From Verrucomicrobiota bacterium (GTDB lineage: Bacteria > Verrucomicrobiota > Verrucomicrobiia > Verrucomicrobiales > Akkermansiaceae), in contig RDYP01000001.1 of assembly GCA_004293445.1 (NCBI GenBank), forward strand, positions 62,001-126,000: a stretch of 64,000 nt of DNA, written 5' to 3'. The notes below the pieces were generated by a model. The model saw only the letters and a list, made by a program, of their open reading frames with translations, did no database searches and was not told where the DNA came from. Shown here one piece after another: positions 53,401 to 61,100 of the stretch. Positions within the stretch are counted from its first letter, which is position 1. Each line of letters opens with the position of its first letter. A program made the translations under genes and the position numbers.

Positions 53401-54067
53401 TGGCGGGTCCGCTGGTGATGAATGCGATGTTGCTCGGGATGGATAGATTTCCGGCGGCTCCGTCGAGTTCGAGGAATGAGGAGCCATTGCGGATCGAGAC
53501 CCATTTGCTGCCAATGCCCAAGGCGTTGCCGTGGATGATCCGTAAAGCCCCTGCGGCAATGGTTCCGTTGGCATCGCCGAGTGTCACATTCCCCGTGAAT
53601 GTGTTCGAATTCGTCAAGACAAGTCGGCCGGTTCCAAGTTTCCGGAGGCCTTTGGAACCGCTGATGATCGTTGAAATTTCCGTCGTGACTCCGCTGGCAG
53701 TGGTGATGCTTGGGGTTTCACCGTTCAGGGTCAGCGTCTGATTCTGGATGCTGTATCCGGTCGTGCTGAAGGTGAGGTCGTTGGCGATGATGCCACCGTT
53801 GGCGATGCTAACGATTCCGGCAGTTCCGGCGAACAGCGCATCGTCATCAATGCCGCCGGGTGCTGGCCATGGCACGGATTGGGTGGCATCGAACCAGTCA
53901 GCCGTCTCGCTTGCCGACCAGATCCCGTCGCCGCCCTCGCCGTTCGGCCCCCACTCGAGCGTCGCCGCTGGCAATCGGACAGTGAGTCCGAGTGCGGTGG
54001 CGCTCGCGATCCCGACGAGCTTGCGTAAGATCGGCGCGGTGGTTTTTACGGCGATGGATGAGGGCAT
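47435..54067 (-). CDS. Giant beta-strand repeat protein with an embedded enzyme-like domain
   Basis: A 2210-residue exported protein from ATG 54067; a GTG at 54097 is in frame upstream. After a signal region ending RLPAA it has PATR-type repeats (about 35-445). Residues about 450-1050 are not repeat sequence: they are helical and Trp/Tyr-rich, then beta-rich (FSNNHYGPVTLKGIYNF, AVKGGGMARIYQSGWG, ETFTRHSYITPDYILG, NQHWSAQSRNAIVV), as in alpha-toroid plus beta-sandwich polysaccharide lyases. Two more repeat blocks follow. Each block ends with a GGDGNDVVL motif (about 436, 1497, 2065). It ends RRFARLRVSAP. No beta barrel. Lyase activity is inference. Confidence 0.85.
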   Translation of the reverse strand: MPSSIAVKTTAPILRKLVGIASATALGLTVRLPAATLEWGPNGEGGDGIWSASETADWFDATQSVPWPAPGGIDDDALFAGTAGIVSIANGGIIANDLTFSTTGYSIQNQTLTLNGETPSITTASGVTTEISTIISGSKGLRKLGTGRLVLTNSNTFTGNVTLGDANGTIAAGALRIIHGNALGIGSKWVSIRNGSSFLELDGAAGNLSIPSNIAFITSGPAIRNLAGDNVIHGSIQMNNGAGSTTIQSNAGSLALNGNINAGSAARTLVLSGDSTGANRVNGAISNGSQANSLTKSGTGTWRIAHPNNTYSGDTTVSGGKLILAGKLQSANLHVATDAHLAVEGARSTSGNFTLAPGSTLELRAMPSQTDRLSVGGSVTLAGHLNLVVSPGTSGGGSYVILNNRGSQAVSGTFTNLPENGQFIKGGIAWQITYRGGDGNDVVLTREPGALQSFEQRRDLVLKSLRGRPFIQGYISPSPSYRRPESYTYMDFALRCFLNDEQIPEANAAVAAFCNQYNDNQYFDNVDWLSDMAFRILEDYGSQGRIAPGKLTQANEAAMMNLFWQYAKRDARLSDVGTSTSNIWNLPNGTENLNAMNIATLWHASKLLRNHPDYADLVYDDGSTPEAYYQASTAYYKEWLRERARKGMLVEFSNNHYGPVTLKGIYNFVDFAPDQELRELANKWLDLFWTTWAQEQMHAVKGGGMARIYQSGWGKSQSMEGLNNPFSEIFWCYTGLGRMPIPGNNVLTYLASSYRLPALAIDLATDLAGRGSYTSIERKMGRAINGTQQMDLNETFTRHSYITPDYILGTIHVGHWRYWLWQMISSQNRWHGAIFNSHPDARIFFQCTADSGGLNYNQHWSAQSRNAIVVQKLDNAGMESTRYAKYALEMKVWVASAGRSDLLERDGWVFASYGSAYAAIKVLDGGFTWRNDEEPAYPGQWMVLDKEYSPVVMELGRASDFGNFSAFQEQILGNSLTFANSIVNYQSTLGDTLTLHSNYSQSPRVNGATLNFKPTKAYDSPFVWSDFNSGVVNLQKGERQLTLDFNTQLPATYTWSAGNDVWDSSTQNWNNDSAAWPNRGSTTAIFESPSARVILTPGLYPAGLIFNADTVLSGNPLELAGWQPNLHTANGVAARFDTPLSGVSGLSKTGSGTLVFNANNALRGISRIVEGTLQIGTGGESGTIGNTSIINAGAITVHRSGTLVFPAPISGSGSISIENPSLTDTVVLAADNPFRGSLTLTRGTLRLAHSSALGSLPRQLELDGINQVLQLGGDAPVILPSSITLNASGSSLSNFSGSNRIDGDITLGGLSGITISSIDGSLHLAGNIIPSDTSHHVELSGTSRHDNLLSGLVTDATQPTSLLKSGPGTWRISGAQPFTGTTTVTDGTLILSGSLAGDVEINAGQLAVTSGASINGDLSMAPGANFEARPDTPLDVGGTLTLDGNLSVNFPRGIPVGSQFTILRKNSAGPVSGIFTGLPEASNFTASAYSWRISYFGGDGNDVVLTTLSGPTNELESWRDTHFGIVTNTGIAADNADPDGDGIINSQEYTLGTNPRDPNSPASFIWNQANNGNWTTPSNWNGNFAPPGNSSRQLVFLSGNALPGGSTTANNNFSGTYLLNRLQLAGTASATHLVNLTGGALDFRSSGGTNPSILLATAAEPISYTIAHNATLSADLTVDAMAGGQAVLSGSLSGPGGITYTGTSNNLILSGNNSHIGTTRIVGGLYPGTIRSFAGTLQIGNAGSTGSPGSGSIVNDGTLAFRRTGTLQLPNPISGSGRLMLNNPNSTDTLRISGDNSFTGDITITRGRLIITRSSALGSGEKSITATNGNARIELEGSTPGITLAPEISLNLSGTELRNATGDNIVRGDINAATGAGGTSIASNSGSLTLTGTLQTANSGGRTITLGGTSTAANTVSGRIIDGVSTLTLQKSGEGTWTLSHPDNRYTGPTTVSGGKLILRGNLTSPITVQTATLAAQGTPTTTGPLTLSSGSRFEVRPGDTLSVGSLATLAGELDILAPPGIPSATTFTILKIAGSNAASGTFTGKPEATTFSASGYEWQITYTGGDGNDVVLSNVSPPPPLTAIENWRLTHFGDAVNSGLGANDSDPNLDGESNLLEFATGQDPLAATLATSAMQPAPPGFEFVYTRSKSAYEAGYLFDVQYSDSLGPESWISVGPGTVILDAEQQRLSAPIPHTEGGRRFARLRVSAP

Positions 54068-54169
54068 GGCTTCGGATGTTGCCTGACTTCGAGTCACGAT
54101 ATCTCAGGTGGCCAAGGGGCCATGCAACTGCCTCCGAGCATTGCAAGATTGCCCGGCTGTGCAAGATCA

Positions 54170-54187
54170 CGGGCATCATCCTTTTGG
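54170..54187 (-). promoter_or_regulatory. Shared 18-bp element upstream of the giant repeat-protein gene
   Basis: CCAAAAGGATGATGCCCG on the minus strand, 102 bp before the giant gene's start at 54067 and 17 bp after the stop of the response-regulator gene. It is identical to 47377-47394. Two copies in the same orientation, each ahead of a repeat-protein gene, suggest a common control site rather than chance. Confidence 0.55.
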
Positions 54188-54204
54188 CCGAGTTCCGTCC
54201 GGCA

Positions 54205-54831
54205 TCAAATGCGGAGGATACCGCGCTCGATGGCGAGAGTGACGGCGCGGGTGCGGTCCGAGACGCCGAGCTTTTCGAGGAGGTGGGCGACGTGGGTTTT
54301 CACGGTGGTCTCGCCGAGTCCCAGCTCGGCGGCGATCTGCTTGTTTGCGAAACCGCGTGCGATGAGGTGAAGGACTTCGGCTTCCCGCGTGGAGAGTAGC
54401 GGGCGTAGTCCGCGTTCCTCGAGGCGGCGGGCGAGCTCGGGAGGGAGAAAGTGGTTGCCGTTGGCGACGCTGCGGATGGCCTCGACGATCATGCACTTTT
54501 CCGAGGACTTGGGAATGTAGCCACGAGCTCCGGCCTCGAGAGCCTGATGAATGTCTTCGGCGGTGTCGTTGATCGAGACGTGGAGAATACGGGCAGCAGG
54601 GTAGCGGGCGAGGATTTTGCGGGTGACTTCGATTCCGTGGATGTCGGGCAGGATGCCATCCATCAAAGTGATATCGGGCTGCAGTTTATCGAAACAGGCG
54701 AGGGCCTCGGCTCCGCTGGATGCCTCACCTACGACTTCGAGGTCGGGCTCGCCGGCGAGGGCTCCGGCAAGGCCGAGACGCACCATGAAGTGGTCGTCAA
54801 CGAGCAGGATGCGGATGGGTTTGGGTTTCAT
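54205..54831 (-). CDS. LuxR/NarL-type response regulator
   Basis: A 208-residue regulator: receiver domain with the acidic pocket VDD (residues 11-13), phosphoacceptor Asp58 in LMDGILPDI and the conserved Lys in GYIPKSS. The C-terminal helix-turn-helix is typical of the LuxR family (LSTREAEVLHLIARGFANK, LGLGETTVKTHVAHLLEKL). It overlaps the sensor kinase gene by 35 bases, so they are a cognate pair. It should switch the carbohydrate genes in front of it. Confidence 0.95.
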   Translation of the reverse strand: MKPKPIRILLVDDHFMVRLGLAGALAGEPDLEVVGEASSGAEALACFDKLQPDITLMDGILPDIHGIEVTRKILARYPAARILHVSINDTAEDIHQALEAGARGYIPKSSEKCMIVEAIRSVANGNHFLPPELARRLEERGLRPLLSTREAEVLHLIARGFANKQIAAELGLGETTVKTHVAHLLEKLGVSDRTRAVTLAIERGILRI

Positions 54832-56884
54832 GGGGATCGGCGATCGGTACGGATACCCGGACCTGGCAGCCATTTCCGGGAGAAGAGACGATGTCGAGTT
54901 GGGCGCCGATTTTGGCAGCTCGCTCGCGCATGCCCAGCAAGCCGAAATGGGGTTCGTGACCGGGCTGGGTGTTGGAGCTCTCGAAGCCAAGGCCATCGTC
55001 CTCGATGCTGAGCCGGACCTCGTCGGCGCGGTAGTCGAGGGTGATCTGGATCGAGAGGGTGCTTGCGTGCTTGATGGCGTTGGTAATGGCTTCCTGCGCG
55101 ATTCGGAGCAGGTGGAATTCCGTGCCCGGGGGCAGATGTCGTGCTTCGCCGGAGAGGGAGATCCGGATGTCCGGCGCTTGGTCGCTGCGGAGGGAGGTGG
55201 CGATGACTTCGAGCGCGGCTGGGAGGCCGTGGTCTTCGAGCAACTTCGAACGGAGGTCCCAGACGGAGCGATGGGCCTCGAGCCTTGTGTAGCGCAGCAT
55301 TCTTCGGGCGAGGTTCAGCGCTCGACTGGCGGCTGCCGGGTCGCGCGTGACGGCGTCGTCGAGTCCATCGAGCTGGAGGGCGATGCCTGAAAGTTGCTGT
55401 TCCAGGGTGTCGTGGAGTTCGCGAGCCATCCGGTCCCGTTCTTCACCGATGGTTTCGGCTCGCAGCTTTCGGGTAATCACATGGAGTTGGCGGCTGACTT
55501 GTCGCCGAAGAACCCAAGTGCCGGTGATGCCGATGACGGCGAGGATGCCGGTGATCCCGAGGGCAATGAGCAGGCGTCGGGTGGTCCACCAAGGGGCGCG
55601 GTCGAGGATTTCCAAGCCCGAGGAATCGGGCAGGCGGATGCGGAAGCCATCGACCCAGTTCAGTCGCGGAAGCGCGTGTGTGGTGGTCAGTTCACAAATG
55701 CCGGTAAGGCGGACGCGGTCGCCGACATGGAGTGGGAGATCGATTCGCGAGGAGTCGCTCGGTCGTAGGGCTTCGAAGAAGCGATCTCCGCTGCGGAATT
55801 GGAGGATGTCTTCGATGCTGCTACTGCGGAGGCCGAGGAAGTCGGCATCTAGGGTGACGAGCTCGGCTTGCAATGCGGCGGGGTCCGACTGAAAGCCGAA
55901 GGGGATGGGGGCGATGGCCTTTTTTGATCCAAGTGGACTGACGCGGGTGGCGCGGAGGAGAGGGCGGAAAGGGGCGATCGCGCCAAAGCCTTCGGCTTCG
56001 ACTTCGGTTCCGGGAGGAAAGCGTCTGATGGTGGCCGCTTGCACGAGGGTGCTGCCACTGCTGTCTCGTAGGTAAAATCCATCGGTGGCATGCTGGGTGA
56101 CGATCCCCCGGATGCGGACTCTCGAGAGCGGGCCGTAGCCACTGCTGAGCAAAGTGCCGACGCTGAGAAGTGGGGGGATGCCCTCATCGGCAAGACGCGG
56201 GGTCGGAGTGATGGCAGCGAAGGACGCGACGAAAAAGTGTCGATCTGTCATTTGCCTCTGGCGGTTGAAGATCGTGCCAATGACGCCTTTCAGACGGACC
56301 GGGCGTTGCATCAGAGCGGCGGCCTTGTCCTCGGCGTCGGGACTGGTCGGCAGTTCCGCTTTGAAGGGGAGGCCGTGAACTTGCAGGCTGAGCGTGAAGC
56401 GTGACGGGGAGGCTTCGTAGCCGATGATCACGGCCGGGACTTCCACCCATTCGGAGTCCATTTCCGGGGAGAATAGTTCGGCTGCGGTCGGTTTCGCGGG
56501 CTTGGGGAGCTCCCCTTGACCGAGGTGGGTTACGACTCCGTCGCGGATGCTGGGATAGTAGCCAAGTGCATCGGAGCGGCCGGTGACGCGGACCAGGTCT
56601 CCGGGTTTGACCGGGGTGGAAAGGTCCTTGGCGGCGTTTTTAACAAAACAGCCGGCACTGCCGTCGTGGAGGAAGAAGTTCCAAGGGGATTCGGGTTCGA
56701 TGCCGACGACGGTTCCGGTGACCTCAATGGCTTGGCCGAGTGTCGCGGTTTCGCTCGATAGGCTGCGGATCTCGCCCAGGCTTGTCATGGGGGGCGCTTC
56801 GGTTTCGGCGCGCGAGAGCAGTAGGCCGGCAAATAGGATGGCGAGGCAGCGGGACCAAGCGGCGATATTGCGGGCGAGAGGCAT
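54797..56884 (-). CDS. Sensor histidine kinase (HisKA_3 type) with OB-fold-like sensor region
   Basis: A 695-residue kinase: signal/leader to about 25, a large exported region (30-430), a membrane helix at about 437-459, then HisKA_3 with phospho-His491 in ARELHDTLEQQLSG and an HATPase domain (ITNAIKHAS, EDDGLGFE, HFGLLGMRERA). The sensor region holds several OB-fold-like units (IEVTGTVVGIEP, DLVRVTGRSDALG, VRIRGIVTQHATDGFYLRD, DRVRLTGICELT). Such units could bind polysaccharide fragments. The ligand is unknown. It overlaps its regulator gene by 35 bases. Confidence 0.9.
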   Translation of the reverse strand: MPLARNIAAWSRCLAILFAGLLLSRAETEAPPMTSLGEIRSLSSETATLGQAIEVTGTVVGIEPESPWNFFLHDGSAGCFVKNAAKDLSTPVKPGDLVRVTGRSDALGYYPSIRDGVVTHLGQGELPKPAKPTAAELFSPEMDSEWVEVPAVIIGYEASPSRFTLSLQVHGLPFKAELPTSPDAEDKAAALMQRPVRLKGVIGTIFNRQRQMTDRHFFVASFAAITPTPRLADEGIPPLLSVGTLLSSGYGPLSRVRIRGIVTQHATDGFYLRDSSGSTLVQAATIRRFPPGTEVEAEGFGAIAPFRPLLRATRVSPLGSKKAIAPIPFGFQSDPAALQAELVTLDADFLGLRSSSIEDILQFRSGDRFFEALRPSDSSRIDLPLHVGDRVRLTGICELTTTHALPRLNWVDGFRIRLPDSSGLEILDRAPWWTTRRLLIALGITGILAVIGITGTWVLRRQVSRQLHVITRKLRAETIGEERDRMARELHDTLEQQLSGIALQLDGLDDAVTRDPAAASRALNLARRMLRYTRLEAHRSVWDLRSKLLEDHGLPAALEVIATSLRSDQAPDIRISLSGEARHLPPGTEFHLLRIAQEAITNAIKHASTLSIQITLDYRADEVRLSIEDDGLGFESSNTQPGHEPHFGLLGMRERAAKIGAQLDIVSSPGNGCQVRVSVPIADPHETQTHPHPAR

Positions 56885-57039
56885 TGGCTGCGGGATGAAC
56901 GGCTTTTAGGAAAATGGATGGCCTCGCTTTTTTGAACAGAAGGAAAGTCGAGCCAGACTCGGACAGGTCCCCGGGAGCCGCGCTTCACGGCGCTTGTTCC
57001 CGGGCTTGTCAGAGGCGGTCCTTTGGGTAGTTTTTGCCG

Positions 57040-58110
57040 ATGCGATTTTCATTTGTGCTGATCCCTCTGCTGATTGCGAGCGCGGCGGTGACCCATGGCG
57101 GGACAGCGCGGCAAGCCGATGGAATCCGCCGGGCTTATGAGGCTGATTTCAAGCAGTGGGCACTCAAATTGCAGATCGCGACTCGTCCGGAGGATCGGGC
57201 AAAGATCGCTGCCGAGCGTCCGGATGCCGATGCCACGGCGAGGCGGATGTGGTCGGCGATTCGTCCGAATTTGGCCGAGCCTTGGACGCTAGAGCCCGCG
57301 GCTTGGTTGTTGCGCTTGGGTGCGGGATCTGCGGTGGAAGTGGGTGGCGATGGCGCTTTTCCGGCTGAGGCCGCGACGGCGATTCGCGAAGCGGTGGTGA
57401 AGCACCACTTGGCGAGCGAGGGTCTAGCTCCGCTGTGCATGGCCTTGGTGGCGACGAATCATCCGGGTTCGCTACCTCTCTTGGAGAGGATTGAAAAAGA
57501 GAGCCCGCATAAAAAGACCCAAGGGGTGGCAGCGCTGGCGATCGCGATGATGCTGAAGGACCTGAGTGACGAGCCGGAGGTCATGCGGAGGCGTTTGACG
57601 TTGTTGCGCAAGGCGATCATCGAGAGCAGCGAGGTCGAGATCCAGGGGGTGAGCGTCGCGACGCTCGCGGCTGACGAGCTCTATGTGATCCGCTTTTTGA
57701 GCAAGGGGCGCGAGGCACCCGATTTGGTCGGCAGTGGTTCTGGTGGCGAGCCGATCAAGCTGTCGGATTTCCGGGGCAAGGTCGCCGTTTTGCTATTCTG
57801 GCGGTCGGAAGACGGGAGTGCCGAGCAACTGTGTCAAATGGTGAAAGGAATCCGTGAGCGATTTGCGGGCAAGCCCTTCGAGATCGTTGGCGTTCATCGG
57901 GACTCGATCGCTTCATTGCGCGGGCTTCAGAGATCGGGCGATGTCGAGTGGCCGAATTTCTCAGATCCTGAAAACAAGTTGGGCAACGAGTTCCGGATCG
58001 CATCGTGGCCAGCGGCCTACGTGCTGGATGGCGAGCGTCGAATCCATTACGCCGGCCCGATGGGGTCCTTCGTGGAGCTAACGGCCTCAGCCTTGTTGCA
58101 GGAGCGTTGA
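57040..58110 (+). CDS. Exported redoxin-like (TlpA fold) protein lacking the CxxC motif
   Basis: A 356-residue protein with a Sec signal (MRFSFVLIPLLIASAAVTHG), a helical middle of unknown kind, and a C-terminal TlpA/AhpC-like fold from about residue 225 (RGKVAVLLFWRSEDGSAEQL, FEIVGVHRDS, IASWPAAYVLDGERRIHYAG). The cis-Pro loop (SWPAAYV) is kept, but the active-site CxxC is replaced by RSED, so normal thiol-disulfide exchange is not expected. ATG 57040 is used; a TTG at 57034 is in frame. It precedes the cassette A gene by 79 bp. Confidence 0.8.
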   Translation: MRFSFVLIPLLIASAAVTHGGTARQADGIRRAYEADFKQWALKLQIATRPEDRAKIAAERPDADATARRMWSAIRPNLAEPWTLEPAAWLLRLGAGSAVEVGGDGAFPAEAATAIREAVVKHHLASEGLAPLCMALVATNHPGSLPLLERIEKESPHKKTQGVAALAIAMMLKDLSDEPEVMRRRLTLLRKAIIESSEVEIQGVSVATLAADELYVIRFLSKGREAPDLVGSGSGGEPIKLSDFRGKVAVLLFWRSEDGSAEQLCQMVKGIRERFAGKPFEIVGVHRDSIASLRGLQRSGDVEWPNFSDPENKLGNEFRIASWPAAYVLDGERRIHYAGPMGSFVELTASALLQER

Positions 58111-58189
58111 GGCTGCCTGTTTTGGGTGCAAGGCGACCTACATTTCGGTTGACTCCCTCAAGCGGTAGTTACACCGTAAACTCATCTTT

Positions 58190-61100
58190 ATGAGGAATTC
58201 CCGTTCCTGGCGTGAGAGATCCCTTGGAGGCTTTGCGCTTGTCATCACATTGTCGCTGGTTGTTCTACTGGTCGTGATATCGGTGGGTCTGCTGTCTTTG
58301 TCTGCGATCTCCTTGCGGGCATCGTCGGCATCATCTGCGATGGCAGAGGCGCGTGCGAATGCTCGACTTGCGGCTCAATTGGCATTGGGCCAGCTCCAAT
58401 TGCTTGCCGGTCCTGATACTCGGATCACGGCCAGTTCACAACTCGCGGATGAATCGAATCCGGTCGTCACCGGTGTTTGGCGGAGTTGGGAAGGGCGGGA
58501 TCGCGACGGTGCTGGCAAGCCGATCGTGCCTGACTACGGATCCAAGAAGAATCCGGGCAAGGCCGCTGAAATACCTGGGGCCTCTGGGGGCTCAAGTGGA
58601 CGTTTCCTCGGCTGGTTGTCGTCGGCCAGTCTGGGCACGGCGCCCGAAATGTCGAAGTTTGATCGTTTGTCCAAGTCGCCGCAGTCGGGGTTCGTGCCCT
58701 TGCTGGGGAAAGGGAGCGTGCTCAGTCCGACGCAGCGCGCCTATGTCAAGCCGACTTTGGCTGAGGATGGCTCGGGTGGTTTGGCTTGGTGGATCAGTGG
58801 GGATAATTCCAAGGCGATGCTCAATACGGATGGTCGCAGCAAGCCACAGAGCGCGCCGGAGTGGCAAGAGAGAATGCGTTCGAACGGCGTTGCGGATCCA
58901 GGGGTGTTCGGGCTTGACGAGCTGGGCGAGTTGGACGGCACGAAGTCGATCGTTCCCAGCACGGGGAGCTTGAAGCTTTTGAATGCGGCGGCAGACCTTC
59001 GGAAATTTCATGACTTTACAAGTTCGAGCACCGGGCTTCTGACGAACGTCGCGGTTGGAGGATGGCGAAAGGATCTCTCTTTGATGACGGAGAAGTTTTC
59101 CTCTTTGTCTTCGAGCAACCTTCCTTTTTATCGGTCAAAGCCTGGTAAGGATGCGACTGCGCGGAAGGCAAGTCCTCGTTCAGCAGCTCCCGGTGCCTTG
59201 CTTTACCCGTGGGCGACCTATCGCAATAATGCCTCCGGGGCGGGTTGGCAGCAGGTCCCGCCGATTTCTTCATGGAGCGCTTTGGTGGATTACTCTCAGC
59301 AGTACCGCAGCTTGAGCACCTCTTCGGCCTCCAAGACCGAGATGCCCAAATTCTTCGGAAGTCATGGAGACTCCGATGAGTCCGGAGTAACTAAGTTCCA
59401 AGAGCAGGTTCGGCGGACGCCCCAAATCGCACGGATTCATTGGATCTACTCCATGGGGGCAGCCCTTGCATCTGCGACAAGCGATCCCGGCGGCGATAAA
59501 GCGAACCATGGCAAATACATGCCAGCCCTCCAGATCACCCCAGTACTGACTTTGTGGAACCCCTACAACGTCGAGATTGCGGTCAATGGTTTTGCGGTAA
59601 ACATTCAAGAGACCGCGCCGCTTGAGTTCACCTTCAAGGTGGGCGATAAGATTTATCCCCCATCGAACCTGACGCAAATTAGTAAGAGTTTAAAACCGGA
59701 TGGAACAAATGCCTACCAGCCTTTTAATCTGAGCATCAATCAGCCGATTCGTCTCGCTCCCGGAGCTTCGCGTATCTTCAGTATCGCGAATAAGAAGCCG
59801 GTTGAGAATGTTACTGCAGGCGATGTTAAATTATCGCTCGTTCCAGGCTACACCACGGGCGGTGGCTATCTGTTCTACGGGCTCAACCAGGGTGCGAACA
59901 TCTATGCAGCGGGGAGCGATGCCTTTTCGATTCAAAAGATCACTTACAATGGCAAAACCAAGGAAGGCGGCTTGAATGGCAGCCAGAAGCTCGGAACGGG
60001 CATCATCTATGACATTGCGATCATCGATAATGACGGTAAATTAAGGAGCATGTCCGCTCATCGGATGATCTACGCGACTGAGGAGATGGGGAGCTCTCCT
60101 GCGCAAGGGCAGGCGATCATGGACAAGCTCTATCCACCGCTCACCCTACCCTTGGCGACGACGCTTTCTGCGGTGGTTGGAGAAAAGAGCCAGCCTTTCG
60201 CCAGTGCGATTTTCGGTTATCGGATGGCGAGCACGATGTCCCCGAGCGCGAAGCACAAGCATCTCTACTCGAAGGGCATGTTGCAGACCAATCCCCTTTG
60301 CTTCTACACGGAAATTGGTTTCGGCGACGACACCAACGCCAAAACGACCATGTCGGGCACTGGTGTTTATCATCCGATCAATGCGCCCTATGACTTCGCA
60401 TTCCAAGAGGTTCAAGGTTGGAACGACACCATGAACATCCCCCAGTGGGACGCGGGCAGCAAGAGCAGCTTTATCGTATCGGGGCTGAATGCCAACGACG
60501 GGCTGACCCGCTGCGTGATGGCCGAGTTGCCGACGCGGCCTTTGCAGAGTTTGGTGGATCTGACGCATTTCGACGCCCGGAACAACAATCCGATTCCGCC
60601 GTTCCAATTCAATTTGATCGGAAACGGTTCCGCCCATCCGGTTTTCGCTCCGACGCAAACCGAGGTAAAGACCTCTTACAATAACGGGATGTGCAATGAT
60701 GACAGCTTCCTGCTGAATCACGTTTTGTTTGACGATTGGTTCGTATCGTCGATCGCGCCGGATTTAAAAGATTTCGGGCGGTCGGAGGAACGCAACTTGA
60801 GGAAGGTGTACGAAGACCACGTTTCTCTTACCAAGCCTCTGCCGAATGGTCGCTATCGCCCAGTCGCAAGTGCGGCCGCACCCACACCTGCCGACGCGGT
60901 GGCCCGAGATGTAAACCCTTCGACTTCTTATCAATCGATCGCGGCAATGCTCGAGGTCGAAGGCATGTTCAACATCAACTCGGTTTCTGTCGATGCATGG
61001 AAGGCTCTGTTGCGTTCGAATCGAAGTGTCCAAGTTCCTTACTTGAGCACGTCCGGAGCGACAGTGGCGGGGCAGGAGGTTTCGTATTCATTCCCGCGCA

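Noticed and set aside
45011-54067. True type V autotransporters
   Set aside because: Both proteins have the repeats called autotransporter-associated, but neither ends in a beta-barrel domain.
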